Shown here in pieces: positions 6,791 through 13,214 of a DNA stretch of 14,731 nt. The notes under the pieces were generated by a model. That model was not told the origin of the DNA. It worked only from the letters and a program-made list of their open reading frames with translations, and did no database searches. The DNA comes from PGYR01 sp048267165 (lineage in GTDB: Bacteria; Bacteroidota; Ignavibacteria; Kapaibacteriales; UBA2268): NCBI GenBank assembly GCA_048267165.1, contig JBLWYD010000071.1:1-14731 (forward strand). The letters are read 5' to 3'. The translations under genes were made by a program, and so were the position numbers. Positions within the stretch are counted from its first letter, which is position 1. The number at the start of each line of letters is the position of its first letter.

Positions 6791-7504
6791 ATGAAATTTA
6801 AACACATAATAATTGCAACCGTTGCTTTTTTACTTATTAGCAATGATTTACAATCACAAGGTTTTATTAAGACAGTCGTATCATTGACTGGAAATGTTTT
6901 TAACCAAGTCAGTAAGCAACCAGAGACTACAGCACTACTAGTTATGAAAGATGGTAAACGTGTAACTGCTACTCGTAGTCGTGCTTCTGAAAATGGTTAC
7001 TATTATATTACTGGTTTAAAAGCTGGTGAAACTTATGATATAAAATTACAGAAAACTGGATTTATGGATCAACAATTCTCTATCCAAGTACCAAATACTG
7101 ATAAATATGCAGAGATATCAAAAGATTTTCTTATAATGCCGAAAGAAGTTGGAGTTAAGTTACCTCTTTCAGTTCCCCCTTTTGAGTATAATAAATCGAA
7201 ACTAAGAGTTGGTAGTGAAATACTATTAGACGATTTACAAGAAACTTTGAAATTAAACCCAGATGTAAAAGTTGAGATTGTCAGCTTCCCAGACAATAAC
7301 AAAGACAAAGTGGCAAATGAAAAGTTAACGAAAGAAAGAGCACAATCATTAAAAGAATTTTTTACTACCTCTGGTGTAAGTGTAGATAGAATATCAATTG
7401 GAGCGAACAAAGCTACTGATCCTGATAATCCTCCTCCGACAGAAAAAGCTGCAAAAGGCAAAAGATATATAGGGAAATCCTATATAAAAATTGTCTCTTT
7501 ATAG
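6791..7504 (+). CDS. CRD-like plus OmpA C-terminal domain envelope protein
   Basis: A 237-residue exported protein. A signal peptide (about 1-23) is followed by a carboxypeptidase regulatory-like/Ig-type beta domain (about 30-116: LTGNVFN...NGYYYITGLKAGETYDIKLQKTGF) and an OmpA-C peptidoglycan-binding domain (about 130-237). Asp168 and Arg183 are 15 residues apart, with N, E and L at the intervening positions seen in the NTDxxG...NxxLSxxRA motif. These are the residues that hold diaminopimelate in characterised OmpA-C domains, so binding ability is probably retained. The usual final NRRVEF is replaced by GKSYIKI, a divergence. No lipobox. It follows the WD40 gene by 12 bases and ends at a strong terminator. 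Likely role: tethering an envelope complex to peptidoglycan (inference). Confidence 0.8.
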   Translation: MKFKHIIIATVAFLLISNDLQSQGFIKTVVSLTGNVFNQVSKQPETTALLVMKDGKRVTATRSRASENGYYYITGLKAGETYDIKLQKTGFMDQQFSIQVPNTDKYAEISKDFLIMPKEVGVKLPLSVPPFEYNKSKLRVGSEILLDDLQETLKLNPDVKVEIVSFPDNNKDKVANEKLTKERAQSLKEFFTTSGVSVDRISIGANKATDPDNPPPTEKAAKGKRYIGKSYIKIVSL

Positions 7505-7516
7505 AGTATTTAAATT

Positions 7517-7547
7517 AAAGACGTTCCTTGGAACGTCTTTTTTTTTT
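7517..7547 (+). terminator. Rho-independent terminator after the OmpA-like gene
   Basis: AAAGACGTTCC pairs with GGAACGTCTTT around TT, followed by ten T residues (7538-7547). It ends the WD40/OmpA operon 13 bases after the stop and insulates the ABC transporter genes. Confidence 0.92.
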
Positions 7548-7612
7548 GAACACCTATTGTGAAAAATAGTTTATTATTGTTATCTTGAATATCTAATAAA
7601 TGAAAAATCCTA

Positions 7613-8458
7613 TTGAATAGCGAAAATAATATAGTTCAGATAAGAAACCTACACAAATACTTCGGAGATTCACATATACTCCGTGGTATAGATTTGGATG
7701 TCCAGAGAGGACAATTAATCTCAATAATTGGGCGTTCAGGTTGTGGTAAGACTACATTGCTGAGATGCTTGAATTGTTTAGAAATACTAGATGAAGGAAC
7801 TATTAAAATAGATGATTTAGAGTTATCTAGAACTAAAAATAGAAAAGAATTTGAAAAGAACATCAGTAAAATTCGAAACAAAGTGGGCATGCCTTTTATT
7901 AATTCAATTGAAGAAAATAAATTAGACCAAGATTTTAAACTAAAAGCACATAAACTTAGAACTAAAGTTGGGATGCTTTTCCAAGGATTGAATCTATTTC
8001 CTAATTATAATGTATTAGATAATATCATCATTGCTCCTAAGATTGTGCAAGGAAAAGATGTTGAGAACACTAAACAACATGCTATCAAGCTACTTGCTAA
8101 AGTAGGAATGGAAGATTTTATTGATAGAATGCCAAATCAACTTTCAGGTGGTCAAGCGCAAAGAGTCGCAATTGCACGGGCATTAGCAATGAATCCTAAA
8201 GTAATGCTTTATGATGAACCTACTTCTGCATTAGACCCCGAGCTAGTCGAAGAAGTCATAAAAGTAATGACTGACTTAAATAAAGAAGGAATGACACAGA
8301 TAGTAGTTACCCACTCCATGAACTTTGCTAAAAATGCTTCAGATATAGTAGTATTTATGGATAAAGGTGAAATCATAGAAATGGCTCCTCCTGAAGAAAT
8401 GTTTTCGAACCCAAAGGACAGTAGAACTAGAGACTATCTAAAACTATTGGCTATATAA
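7613..8458 (+). CDS. Polar amino-acid ABC importer ATP-binding protein (GlnQ-like)
   Basis: ATPase of a polar amino-acid importer. All catalytic elements are present: Walker A GRSGCGKTT (40-48), Q-loop Gln124 in VGMLFQGLNLFP, signature LSGGQ (177-181), Walker B VMLYDEPT (197-204), D-loop SALD and switch His234. At 281 residues it is about 40 longer than typical GlnQ (about 240), because of an insert before the Q-loop that carries a second copy of the K-x-R-x-KVGMxF motif (86-95 and 114-123). The start must be TTG 7613 or a non-standard codon; no in-frame ATG precedes the fold. A six-codon ATG reading frame (7600-7620) overlaps it. The next gene, the fused binding protein/permease, starts 3 bases after the stop, giving a complete importer in two genes. 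Substrate is unknown. Confidence 0.92.
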   Translation: MNSENNIVQIRNLHKYFGDSHILRGIDLDVQRGQLISIIGRSGCGKTTLLRCLNCLEILDEGTIKIDDLELSRTKNRKEFEKNISKIRNKVGMPFINSIEENKLDQDFKLKAHKLRTKVGMLFQGLNLFPNYNVLDNIIIAPKIVQGKDVENTKQHAIKLLAKVGMEDFIDRMPNQLSGGQAQRVAIARALAMNPKVMLYDEPTSALDPELVEEVIKVMTDLNKEGMTQIVVTHSMNFAKNASDIVVFMDKGEIIEMAPPEEMFSNPKDSRTRDYLKLLAI

Positions 8459-8461
8459 AAT

Positions 8462-9964
8462 ATGAAATCATTACTCTATTCAGTATTACTATTATTATTT
8501 ACTCTCAATCTAACTTCACAAGATAAAGATGTCTTACGATGGGCTGCTGACGCAGAAAGCGGTGCACCTTATGTATTTCAAGATCCAAGAATTCCGACAA
8601 AACTCATTGGATTTGAAGTTGATATAATTGACGCCATTTCCAAAGAATTAGAGATAGATAATAAACATTTCCAAAATCAATGGGATGGGTTAATACCTGG
8701 ATTAAAGAGAAACGATTATGATTTAGCTATCAATGGGTTAGAAATAACCGAAGACAGAAAGAAAGAAGTAGCCTTCTCTATCCCCTATTATATTACGTTC
8801 CAACAAATTGTTGTAAGAGATGACACAAAAGATATAGAAGACTTAAATGGACTTGAAGATAAAACTGTAGGTACATTAAAAGGTTCTTTAGCAGAACGAA
8901 TACTTAAGGAACATGGTAATATATCTGTAAAAACTTATGATAGTGAAGCTAGTTCTTACGAAGATCTAAAAAACAATAGACTCGACGCTGTTTTAATAGA
9001 TGAACCTGTAGCAAAATACTATGCTGGCTGGAACCCAGCACTGAAATTGACTGGTGAACCTATTGGAGAAGTTGTATATGGAATAGTAATGAGAAAGCAA
9101 GATACGTTGCTTCAAACTAGAATCAATACAGCTATAACAAAACTAATAACATCAGGTAAATTAAGAGAGATTCTGGAACAATGGGATATGTGGAACTATA
9201 TGGTTGCATTATATCTTGATGATAAAACTACATCTAATATAAAACCAAAGAAGTTTGAGGCATTTCTAGAGTCTAGAAAAACTGAATTATCATTTGATGA
9301 TTATGTGGACAGGTATATCAGCTATATGCCTATATTAGGGGAAGCTGCAATCACTACAGTTGTACTTTCGATACTATCAATGATAATCGCAATAGTATTA
9401 GGTCTTATTATAGCTCTAACAAGAGTTTATGCACCAAGACCACTTTCTTTTCTAGCAACTACATATATAGAAGTGATTCGTGGCACTCCTTTGCTTATAC
9501 AGTTGTTTTTTATATACTATGCCTTACCAAGTATTGGTATTAACATGGATCCATTCTCAGCGGCCGTATTAGGTCTTGGTTTGAATTACTCTGCTTATGA
9601 GGCAGAAAATTATAGAGCTGGTTTATTCTCTGTACCTAGTGGTCAGATGGAAGCAGCAGTTTCATTAGGTATGTCTCGCAGACAAGCACTAAAACATATA
9701 ATTATACCTCAGGCAATAAGACTGGTTATTCCGCCGGTTACTAATGATTTCATCTCTCTATTAAAAGATACATCTCTTGTATCAGTAATCGCAATGGCAG
9801 AGCTTACTAAACGTTACTTAGAGTTATCTGCGACATATTACGACTATATTGGGACAGGAATTATTGTGGCAATCATATATCTGATTATAGGACTGCCATT
9901 CGTAAAGCTTTCCAAACACTTAGAAAAAAGCTATTCACTTGACAGAAATTCTAAATCTTTTTAA
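8462..9964 (+). CDS. Fused substrate-binding protein/permease of polar amino-acid ABC importer
   Basis: A 500-residue fusion. A signal peptide or first helix (about 1-19) leads into a family-3 solute-binding domain (about 24-245; GFEVDIIDAISKEL, WDGLIPGLKRNDYDLAINGLEIT, DAVLIDEPVAKYY). A linker follows, then a HisM/GlnP-type permease domain (about 290-490). The permease has VIRGTPLLIQLFFIYYALP (338-356) and the EAA loop EAAVSLGMSRRQALKHIIIPQA (397-418) that docks on the ATPase. The binding domain is therefore tethered to the membrane on the external side. Fusions of this type are known in several phyla. The ligand-contact region resembles glutamine/arginine/histidine binders but does not fix the substrate. 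It is in an operon with the ATPase (3-base gap). Its last 14 bases overlap the convergent rlmB. Confidence 0.92.
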   Translation: MKSLLYSVLLLLFTLNLTSQDKDVLRWAADAESGAPYVFQDPRIPTKLIGFEVDIIDAISKELEIDNKHFQNQWDGLIPGLKRNDYDLAINGLEITEDRKKEVAFSIPYYITFQQIVVRDDTKDIEDLNGLEDKTVGTLKGSLAERILKEHGNISVKTYDSEASSYEDLKNNRLDAVLIDEPVAKYYAGWNPALKLTGEPIGEVVYGIVMRKQDTLLQTRINTAITKLITSGKLREILEQWDMWNYMVALYLDDKTTSNIKPKKFEAFLESRKTELSFDDYVDRYISYMPILGEAAITTVVLSILSMIIAIVLGLIIALTRVYAPRPLSFLATTYIEVIRGTPLLIQLFFIYYALPSIGINMDPFSAAVLGLGLNYSAYEAENYRAGLFSVPSGQMEAAVSLGMSRRQALKHIIIPQAIRLVIPPVTNDFISLLKDTSLVSVIAMAELTKRYLELSATYYDYIGTGIIVAIIYLIIGLPFVKLSKHLEKSYSLDRNSKSF

Positions 9965-10709
9965 AATCTCTTTGTCTAAGTATTTCAAATAGAATAACTC
10001 CTGCTGATACTGAGGCGTTAAGTGATTGAGTAGAACCCACCATGGGTATTTTTACTAAATGGTCGCATACATTCCTTACTCTTGGTCTCATCCCTTTACC
10101 TTCTGAACCTATAACAAGTACTATAGGAGAATCATAGATATTATCAGTATAATTTGTATCAGTATCTACTTCAGTACCTACAATCCAAAATCCATGTTCT
10201 TTTAAGTTTGAAAGTTCTGTAGCTAGATTAGTCACCCTTGCTACAGGGATTTTAGTCAGAGCACCAGCTGACGCTTTAACAGCAAAAGAGTTTATAGGAG
10301 CTGAATTTCTCTCAGTTATTAATAGTGCTGAAGCACCTGCACATTCTGCTGATCTAGCTATTGCACCTAAATTCTGTGGGTCTGTTATCTCATCTAAAGC
10401 CACTATCAGAGGTTTATCTGTGCTTTCATAAGCTTTTTCTAGTATATCTACAATATTCAGTGTTTCAACTTGCTTAATTATGGCAATTACACTTTGAGAT
10501 AAATTGTCACCCGGACAAACCTGTCTTTCTAATTCGCGAAATCGTTTTCTATCATATTTAGTGACTGAAACTCCATTCATATTAGCTTCTTTGAAAATCT
10601 TATTAATTGATGCACCTTGAGCCCCAAAAGCTATGAATACTTTCTCAACTTTATCTGCTTCTATACCTTGTAGTACAGCATTCTTGCCGTATATATAATT
10701 GTCTTTCAT
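9951..10709 (-). CDS. rlmB: 23S rRNA 2'-O-methyltransferase, RlmB/TrmH (SpoU) family
   Basis: A SAM-dependent ribose methyltransferase of the SPOUT superfamily, 252 residues. The N-terminal substrate-binding domain (about 4-80, beginning IYGKNAVLQGI as in RlmB) precedes the knotted catalytic domain. The three SpoU motifs are clear: DPQNLGAIARSAECAGA (110-126, with Asn113 and Arg119), VIGSEGKGM (199-207, Glu203) and IPMVGSTQSLNASVSAGV (221-238, Asn231). The architecture matches RlmB, which methylates G2251 of 23S rRNA, though related TrmH paralogues cannot be excluded. It is the last gene of the sirtuin-acpS-rlmB operon: its ATG abuts the acpS stop (TAA-ATG). The 3' end overlaps the convergent ABC permease by 14 bases. 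Confidence 0.9.
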   Translation of the reverse strand: MKDNYIYGKNAVLQGIEADKVEKVFIAFGAQGASINKIFKEANMNGVSVTKYDRKRFRELERQVCPGDNLSQSVIAIIKQVETLNIVDILEKAYESTDKPLIVALDEITDPQNLGAIARSAECAGASALLITERNSAPINSFAVKASAGALTKIPVARVTNLATELSNLKEHGFWIVGTEVDTDTNYTDNIYDSPIVLVIGSEGKGMRPRVRNVCDHLVKIPMVGSTQSLNASVSAGVILFEILRQRDFKKI

Positions 10710-11084
10710 TTATTTTGATTCCATTATTAAATATGCAATTGCATTACTATCAGTATGTGATAGTGACACTTTTATTATATTATCTCCATACTGCTCTTTT
10801 AAACTACCGTCAAGTACTATCACAGGCTCTCCAGTTTTTAAATTCTGAACATATATTTCCTTGAATTTGAATCCTCTTGCAAAACCAGTCCCAATTACCT
10901 TAGAAAAGGCTTCTTTCGCAGCAAAACGAGCCGCATAGTGAGGATATTTTTTGTCTTTGAACTGCTCACAATAATCTATTTCAACTTGTGTGAACATTTT
11001 ATTTCTAAATCTCTCTCCATAATTTTCCAAAGTACCTTTTATTCTTTCTATTTCTATAATATCTGTACCAATACCTAATATCAT
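10710..11084 (-). CDS. acpS: Holo-[acyl-carrier-protein] synthase
   Basis: AcpS transfers 4'-phosphopantetheine from CoA to the serine of apo-acyl carrier protein, activating fatty-acid synthesis; it is cytosolic. The 124-residue length is normal. The N-terminal GIGTDIIEIERI carries the Mg2+-binding Asp8. RFAAKEAFSKVIGTG (53-67) carries Glu58 and Lys57 of the family signature. VSLSHT (106-111) is the third conserved block. It is the middle gene of a tight operon: the ATG overlaps the sirtuin TGA stop (ATGA) and its stop abuts the rlmB ATG, so translational coupling is likely on both sides. Confidence 0.95.
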   Translation of the reverse strand: MILGIGTDIIEIERIKGTLENYGERFRNKMFTQVEIDYCEQFKDKKYPHYAARFAAKEAFSKVIGTGFARGFKFKEIYVQNLKTGEPVIVLDGSLKEQYGDNIIKVSLSHTDSNAIAYLIMESK

Positions 11085-11833
11085 TTTAATTTTCTCTTTT
11101 TATATTCATCTATAATCAATGGTAATACTTCTCCGGATGGTAGACTAATACTTATATCAACGTAATCTGAGAGTTGGGTTCTATCTGGATTAATCTCTAT
11201 TAATAAGGCTCCATTTCTTTTCGCAATAATCGGCAAATCAGCAGCAGGATAAACTTCAGCTGAAGTACCTATAGAAAAAAAGACATCTGAATTTGAAGCA
11301 TATAACTGCGCTAACTCAATTTCTTTTTCTGGTAGCATTTCTCCAAACCAAACGACGTCTGGTCGGATCAATCCATTGCAATATTTGCAATTATTTAGTT
11401 GGTTTGTTTCGATAACTGATTCTTGATGAATCTCATTGCAATTAAAACATTTATTTCTAACTATAGATCCATGTAATTCTATTACATTTCTTGAACCTGC
11501 TCTTTGATGTAATCCATCTACATTCTGAGTAATAAGCTTAAAATTTTTATTCAGGCTTTCGAATTCTGCTAAAGCATAATGCCCTAAATTTGGCTTAGAG
11601 CTATTTACTATTTCTACTCTATACTGATACCAAGCCCAAACTCGTTCTGGGTTAGCCATAAATCCATCAATACTAGCCAATTCTTGTGGATTAAACTTAG
11701 CCCATAATCCATCTGGATCTCGAAAAGTAGCTATTCCGCTTTCGGCGGAGACACCAGCACCTGTGAGAGCAGAAATATTTTTAGATTCTATTAAGACATC
11801 TACAACTTCGTTTATAATACCTTCTGTAACCAT
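11081..11833 (-). CDS. NAD-dependent protein deacylase (sirtuin, CobB/SIRT5-like)
   Basis: Removes acyl groups from protein lysines using NAD+. Of 250 residues. Visible features: the NAD-binding GAGVSAESGIATFRD (25-39), QNVD (103-106), catalytic His121 in ELHGS, a zinc site with Cys129/Cys132 (CFNC) and Cys149/Cys152 (CKYC), and GTSAEVYPAADL (189-200). Tyr69 and Arg72 (WYQYR) match the Y-x-x-R pair that in CobB and SIRT5 recognises succinyl or malonyl lysine, so desuccinylase/demalonylase activity is predicted. It is the first gene of an operon with acpS and rlmB, overlapping acpS by 4 bases. A TATTTTTG element lies about 30 bases upstream. A link with CoA/ACP chemistry in the adjacent gene is suggestive only. 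Confidence 0.92.
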   Translation of the reverse strand: MVTEGIINEVVDVLIESKNISALTGAGVSAESGIATFRDPDGLWAKFNPQELASIDGFMANPERVWAWYQYRVEIVNSSKPNLGHYALAEFESLNKNFKLITQNVDGLHQRAGSRNVIELHGSIVRNKCFNCNEIHQESVIETNQLNNCKYCNGLIRPDVVWFGEMLPEKEIELAQLYASNSDVFFSIGTSAEVYPAADLPIIAKRNGALLIEINPDRTQLSDYVDISISLPSGEVLPLIIDEYKKRKLK

Positions 11834-11862
11834 TTACTCTAGTTTTGTAAACATTTAATAAA

Positions 11863-11870
11863 CAAAAATA
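11863..11870 (-). promoter_or_regulatory. Putative -7 promoter element for sirtuin-acpS-rlmB operon
   Basis: The complement reads TATTTTTG, an exact TAnnTTTG, about 30 bases before the ATG at 11833. No TTTG is seen at the -33 position. The divergent nusB start lies at 11987; the rest of this 153-base interval is AT-rich with no hairpin noticed. Confidence 0.35.
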
Positions 11871-11986
11871 GATATTTTTTAGTAATTATACTTTCTATAT
11901 CATATTCTTCTTTATTATTTATAAGATTTGTATTATGTTCTGTTTCAGAAAAAAACCAAATTTTAATAAGTATAATAGTTCTTTAT

Positions 11987-12580
11987 ATGAGTGAATTAAA
12001 TAAAGTATTTCCTTTGAGTGATAAAAGAAGTCTGAAAGGTAACAGAAGATTAGCCAGAGAAAAAGTATTACAAATTATAATGGCTTATTATAGCTGTGAA
12101 TCAGATCTCGATATATTATTCGACCATATCTTCTATAGAGTATTCTATTTTGGCGATGAAGAAGACATACAAGAGAGTGAAGTAGGTAAGTTTTTAAGAC
12201 CTGAAGAAATACTAGAAATGGAATCTGACATCCCTATCAAATGGCGTGATGAAGATATTGAATTTGGTAAAAATCTTGCAAATACAATAGTTAACAAACA
12301 AACTTACTTAAATGAACTTTTAGAAGAATTTGCTCAGAATTGGGAAATTGATAGAATAGCTAAAATTGATAGATATTTAGTACAATCTGCAATTTGTGAG
12401 CTAGTATTTTTTGAAGAAATCCCTCCCAAAGTAAGTATCAATGAAGCAATTGAAATCTCTAAAAAGTATAGCACCGATAAGAGCAAAATGTTCGTGAACG
12501 GAATTTTAGATTCTATTCTCAAAAAATTAGGCATAGATGGTAAAATAAATAAAAGTGGTCGAGGACTAATAGAAGATTAG
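11987..12580 (+). CDS. nusB: Transcription antitermination factor NusB
   Basis: RNA-binding antitermination factor that, with NusE (S10), binds boxA in rRNA leaders. The 197-residue product starts with the NusB helix RRLAREKVLQIIMAYY (20-35) and ends with the most conserved region, NWEIDRIAKIDRYLVQSAI (118-136), CELVFFEEIPPKVSINEAI and KMFVNGILDSI. It is longer than E. coli NusB (139 residues). The extra length is an acidic insert at about 38-95 (DEEDIQESEVGKFLRPEEIL) between the N-terminal helix and the core, a feature also seen in Bacteroidota homologues. No Shine-Dalgarno is evident; TATAAT lies 10 bases before the ATG but lacks a partner -35. Its final codons form part of a hairpin facing flavodoxin. 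Confidence 0.92.
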   Translation: MSELNKVFPLSDKRSLKGNRRLAREKVLQIIMAYYSCESDLDILFDHIFYRVFYFGDEEDIQESEVGKFLRPEEILEMESDIPIKWRDEDIEFGKNLANTIVNKQTYLNELLEEFAQNWEIDRIAKIDRYLVQSAICELVFFEEIPPKVSINEAIEISKKYSTDKSKMFVNGILDSILKKLGIDGKINKSGRGLIED

Positions 12581-12596
12581 TATCTGCAACCACTTT
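12552..12596. terminator. Two-tier hairpin between convergent nusB and flavodoxin
   Basis: The outer stem AAAGTGGT (12552-12559) pairs with ACCACTTT (12589-12596); an inner stem CTAAT/ATTAG (12566-12570 with 12576-12580) closes on a five-base loop. On the minus strand it is followed by a U-rich run (TATTTATTTTA) and lies about 28 bases after the flavodoxin stop, so it is best read as the flavodoxin terminator. It covers the last nine codons of nusB. Its use by nusB is less certain because the plus-strand T tract is broken. Confidence 0.5.
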
Positions 12597-12623
12597 GTTT
12601 GAATTTATTATTTTGTTTACTTT

Positions 12624-13139
12624 TTATAAACTTAATTCAGATTTTATCTGTGATACCCAATTAGCAATTCTTTCATCAGTTAATTCTGGTTCATTGTCTT
12701 CGTCTATTGCTAAACCACAGAAATAACCGTCACCATCATCCCCTACTGACTTCGTATGCTGAAATCCTTTAGTTGAAGTTCTACCAAATACTTCACCACC
12801 AGAATTCCTAACTGGAGCTGCCATCTTACCAATTGCATCTAAATAATTTTCGTGATATGCTTCTTGGTCACCTGTACCAACAAAACCTACTTTTTTACCT
12901 TCAAAATTATAATTAGTCCATTGATCAAATACTTCATCCCAATCATCTTGTAAATCACCATCGTTCCATGTAGGAACCGCAATTATCAAAGTATTATAGT
13001 TATCAATGATTTCAAAATCAACGCTTGCTATGTCGTGTAACTCTACATCCAAGCCATTTTCTCTTAACTCTTCATCTAATTTCTCTGCAACTATCTCAGT
13101 TACACCTGTATTAGTACCGTATATCAAACCTATTTTCAT
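12624..13139 (-). CDS. fldA: Flavodoxin, long-chain (FldA type)
   Basis: A small FMN-binding electron carrier, 171 residues, strongly acidic, cytosolic; it replaces ferredoxin in low-potential electron transfer, often under iron limitation. The phosphate-binding loop is GTNTGVTE (8-15). The flavin-contact loops are PTWNDGDLQDDWD (56-68) and GTGDQEAYHENYLDA (88-102). The long-chain loop (about 118-140) and CGLAIDEDNEPELTDERI (141-158) closely follow FldA. In the first flavin loop, the Trp is present but the position after it is Asn where FldA often has Tyr, so flavin stacking may differ slightly. It has its own promoter-like element (TAATTTTG) and lies 75 bases downstream of the histidine kinase gene on the same strand. 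Confidence 0.93.
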   Translation of the reverse strand: MKIGLIYGTNTGVTEIVAEKLDEELRENGLDVELHDIASVDFEIIDNYNTLIIAVPTWNDGDLQDDWDEVFDQWTNYNFEGKKVGFVGTGDQEAYHENYLDAIGKMAAPVRNSGGEVFGRTSTKGFQHTKSVGDDGDGYFCGLAIDEDNEPELTDERIANWVSQIKSELSL

Positions 13140-13179
13140 AAAATAATACCAAATTTTGTTTTTGTAATTATATTTAATG

Positions 13180-13187
13180 CAAAATTA
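13180..13187 (-). promoter_or_regulatory. Putative -7 promoter element for flavodoxin
   Basis: The complement reads TAATTTTG, an exact TAnnTTTG, about 41 bases before the ATG at 13139. It lies in the 75-base gap after the kinase gene, which suggests flavodoxin can be transcribed independently. No TTTG was seen at the -33 position. No Fur-like palindrome was recognised in the gap. Confidence 0.35.
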
Positions 13188-13214
13188 TGAATAAAAAGCT
13201 TTTGAATAAAATGA

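Noticed and set aside
7069..7890. Minus-strand open frames inside the OmpA-like and ABC ATPase genes
   Set aside because: They are antisense to well-supported domains, with no start signals or family features.
11971..11976. TATAAT as a -10 box for nusB
   Set aside because: An exact hexamer, but no -35 partner at 16-18 bases and it would leave an almost leaderless transcript; likely chance in AT-rich DNA.
12334..12534. Minus-strand open frame inside nusB
   Set aside because: It is antisense to the most conserved part of NusB, and the predicted product looks random and hydrophobic.
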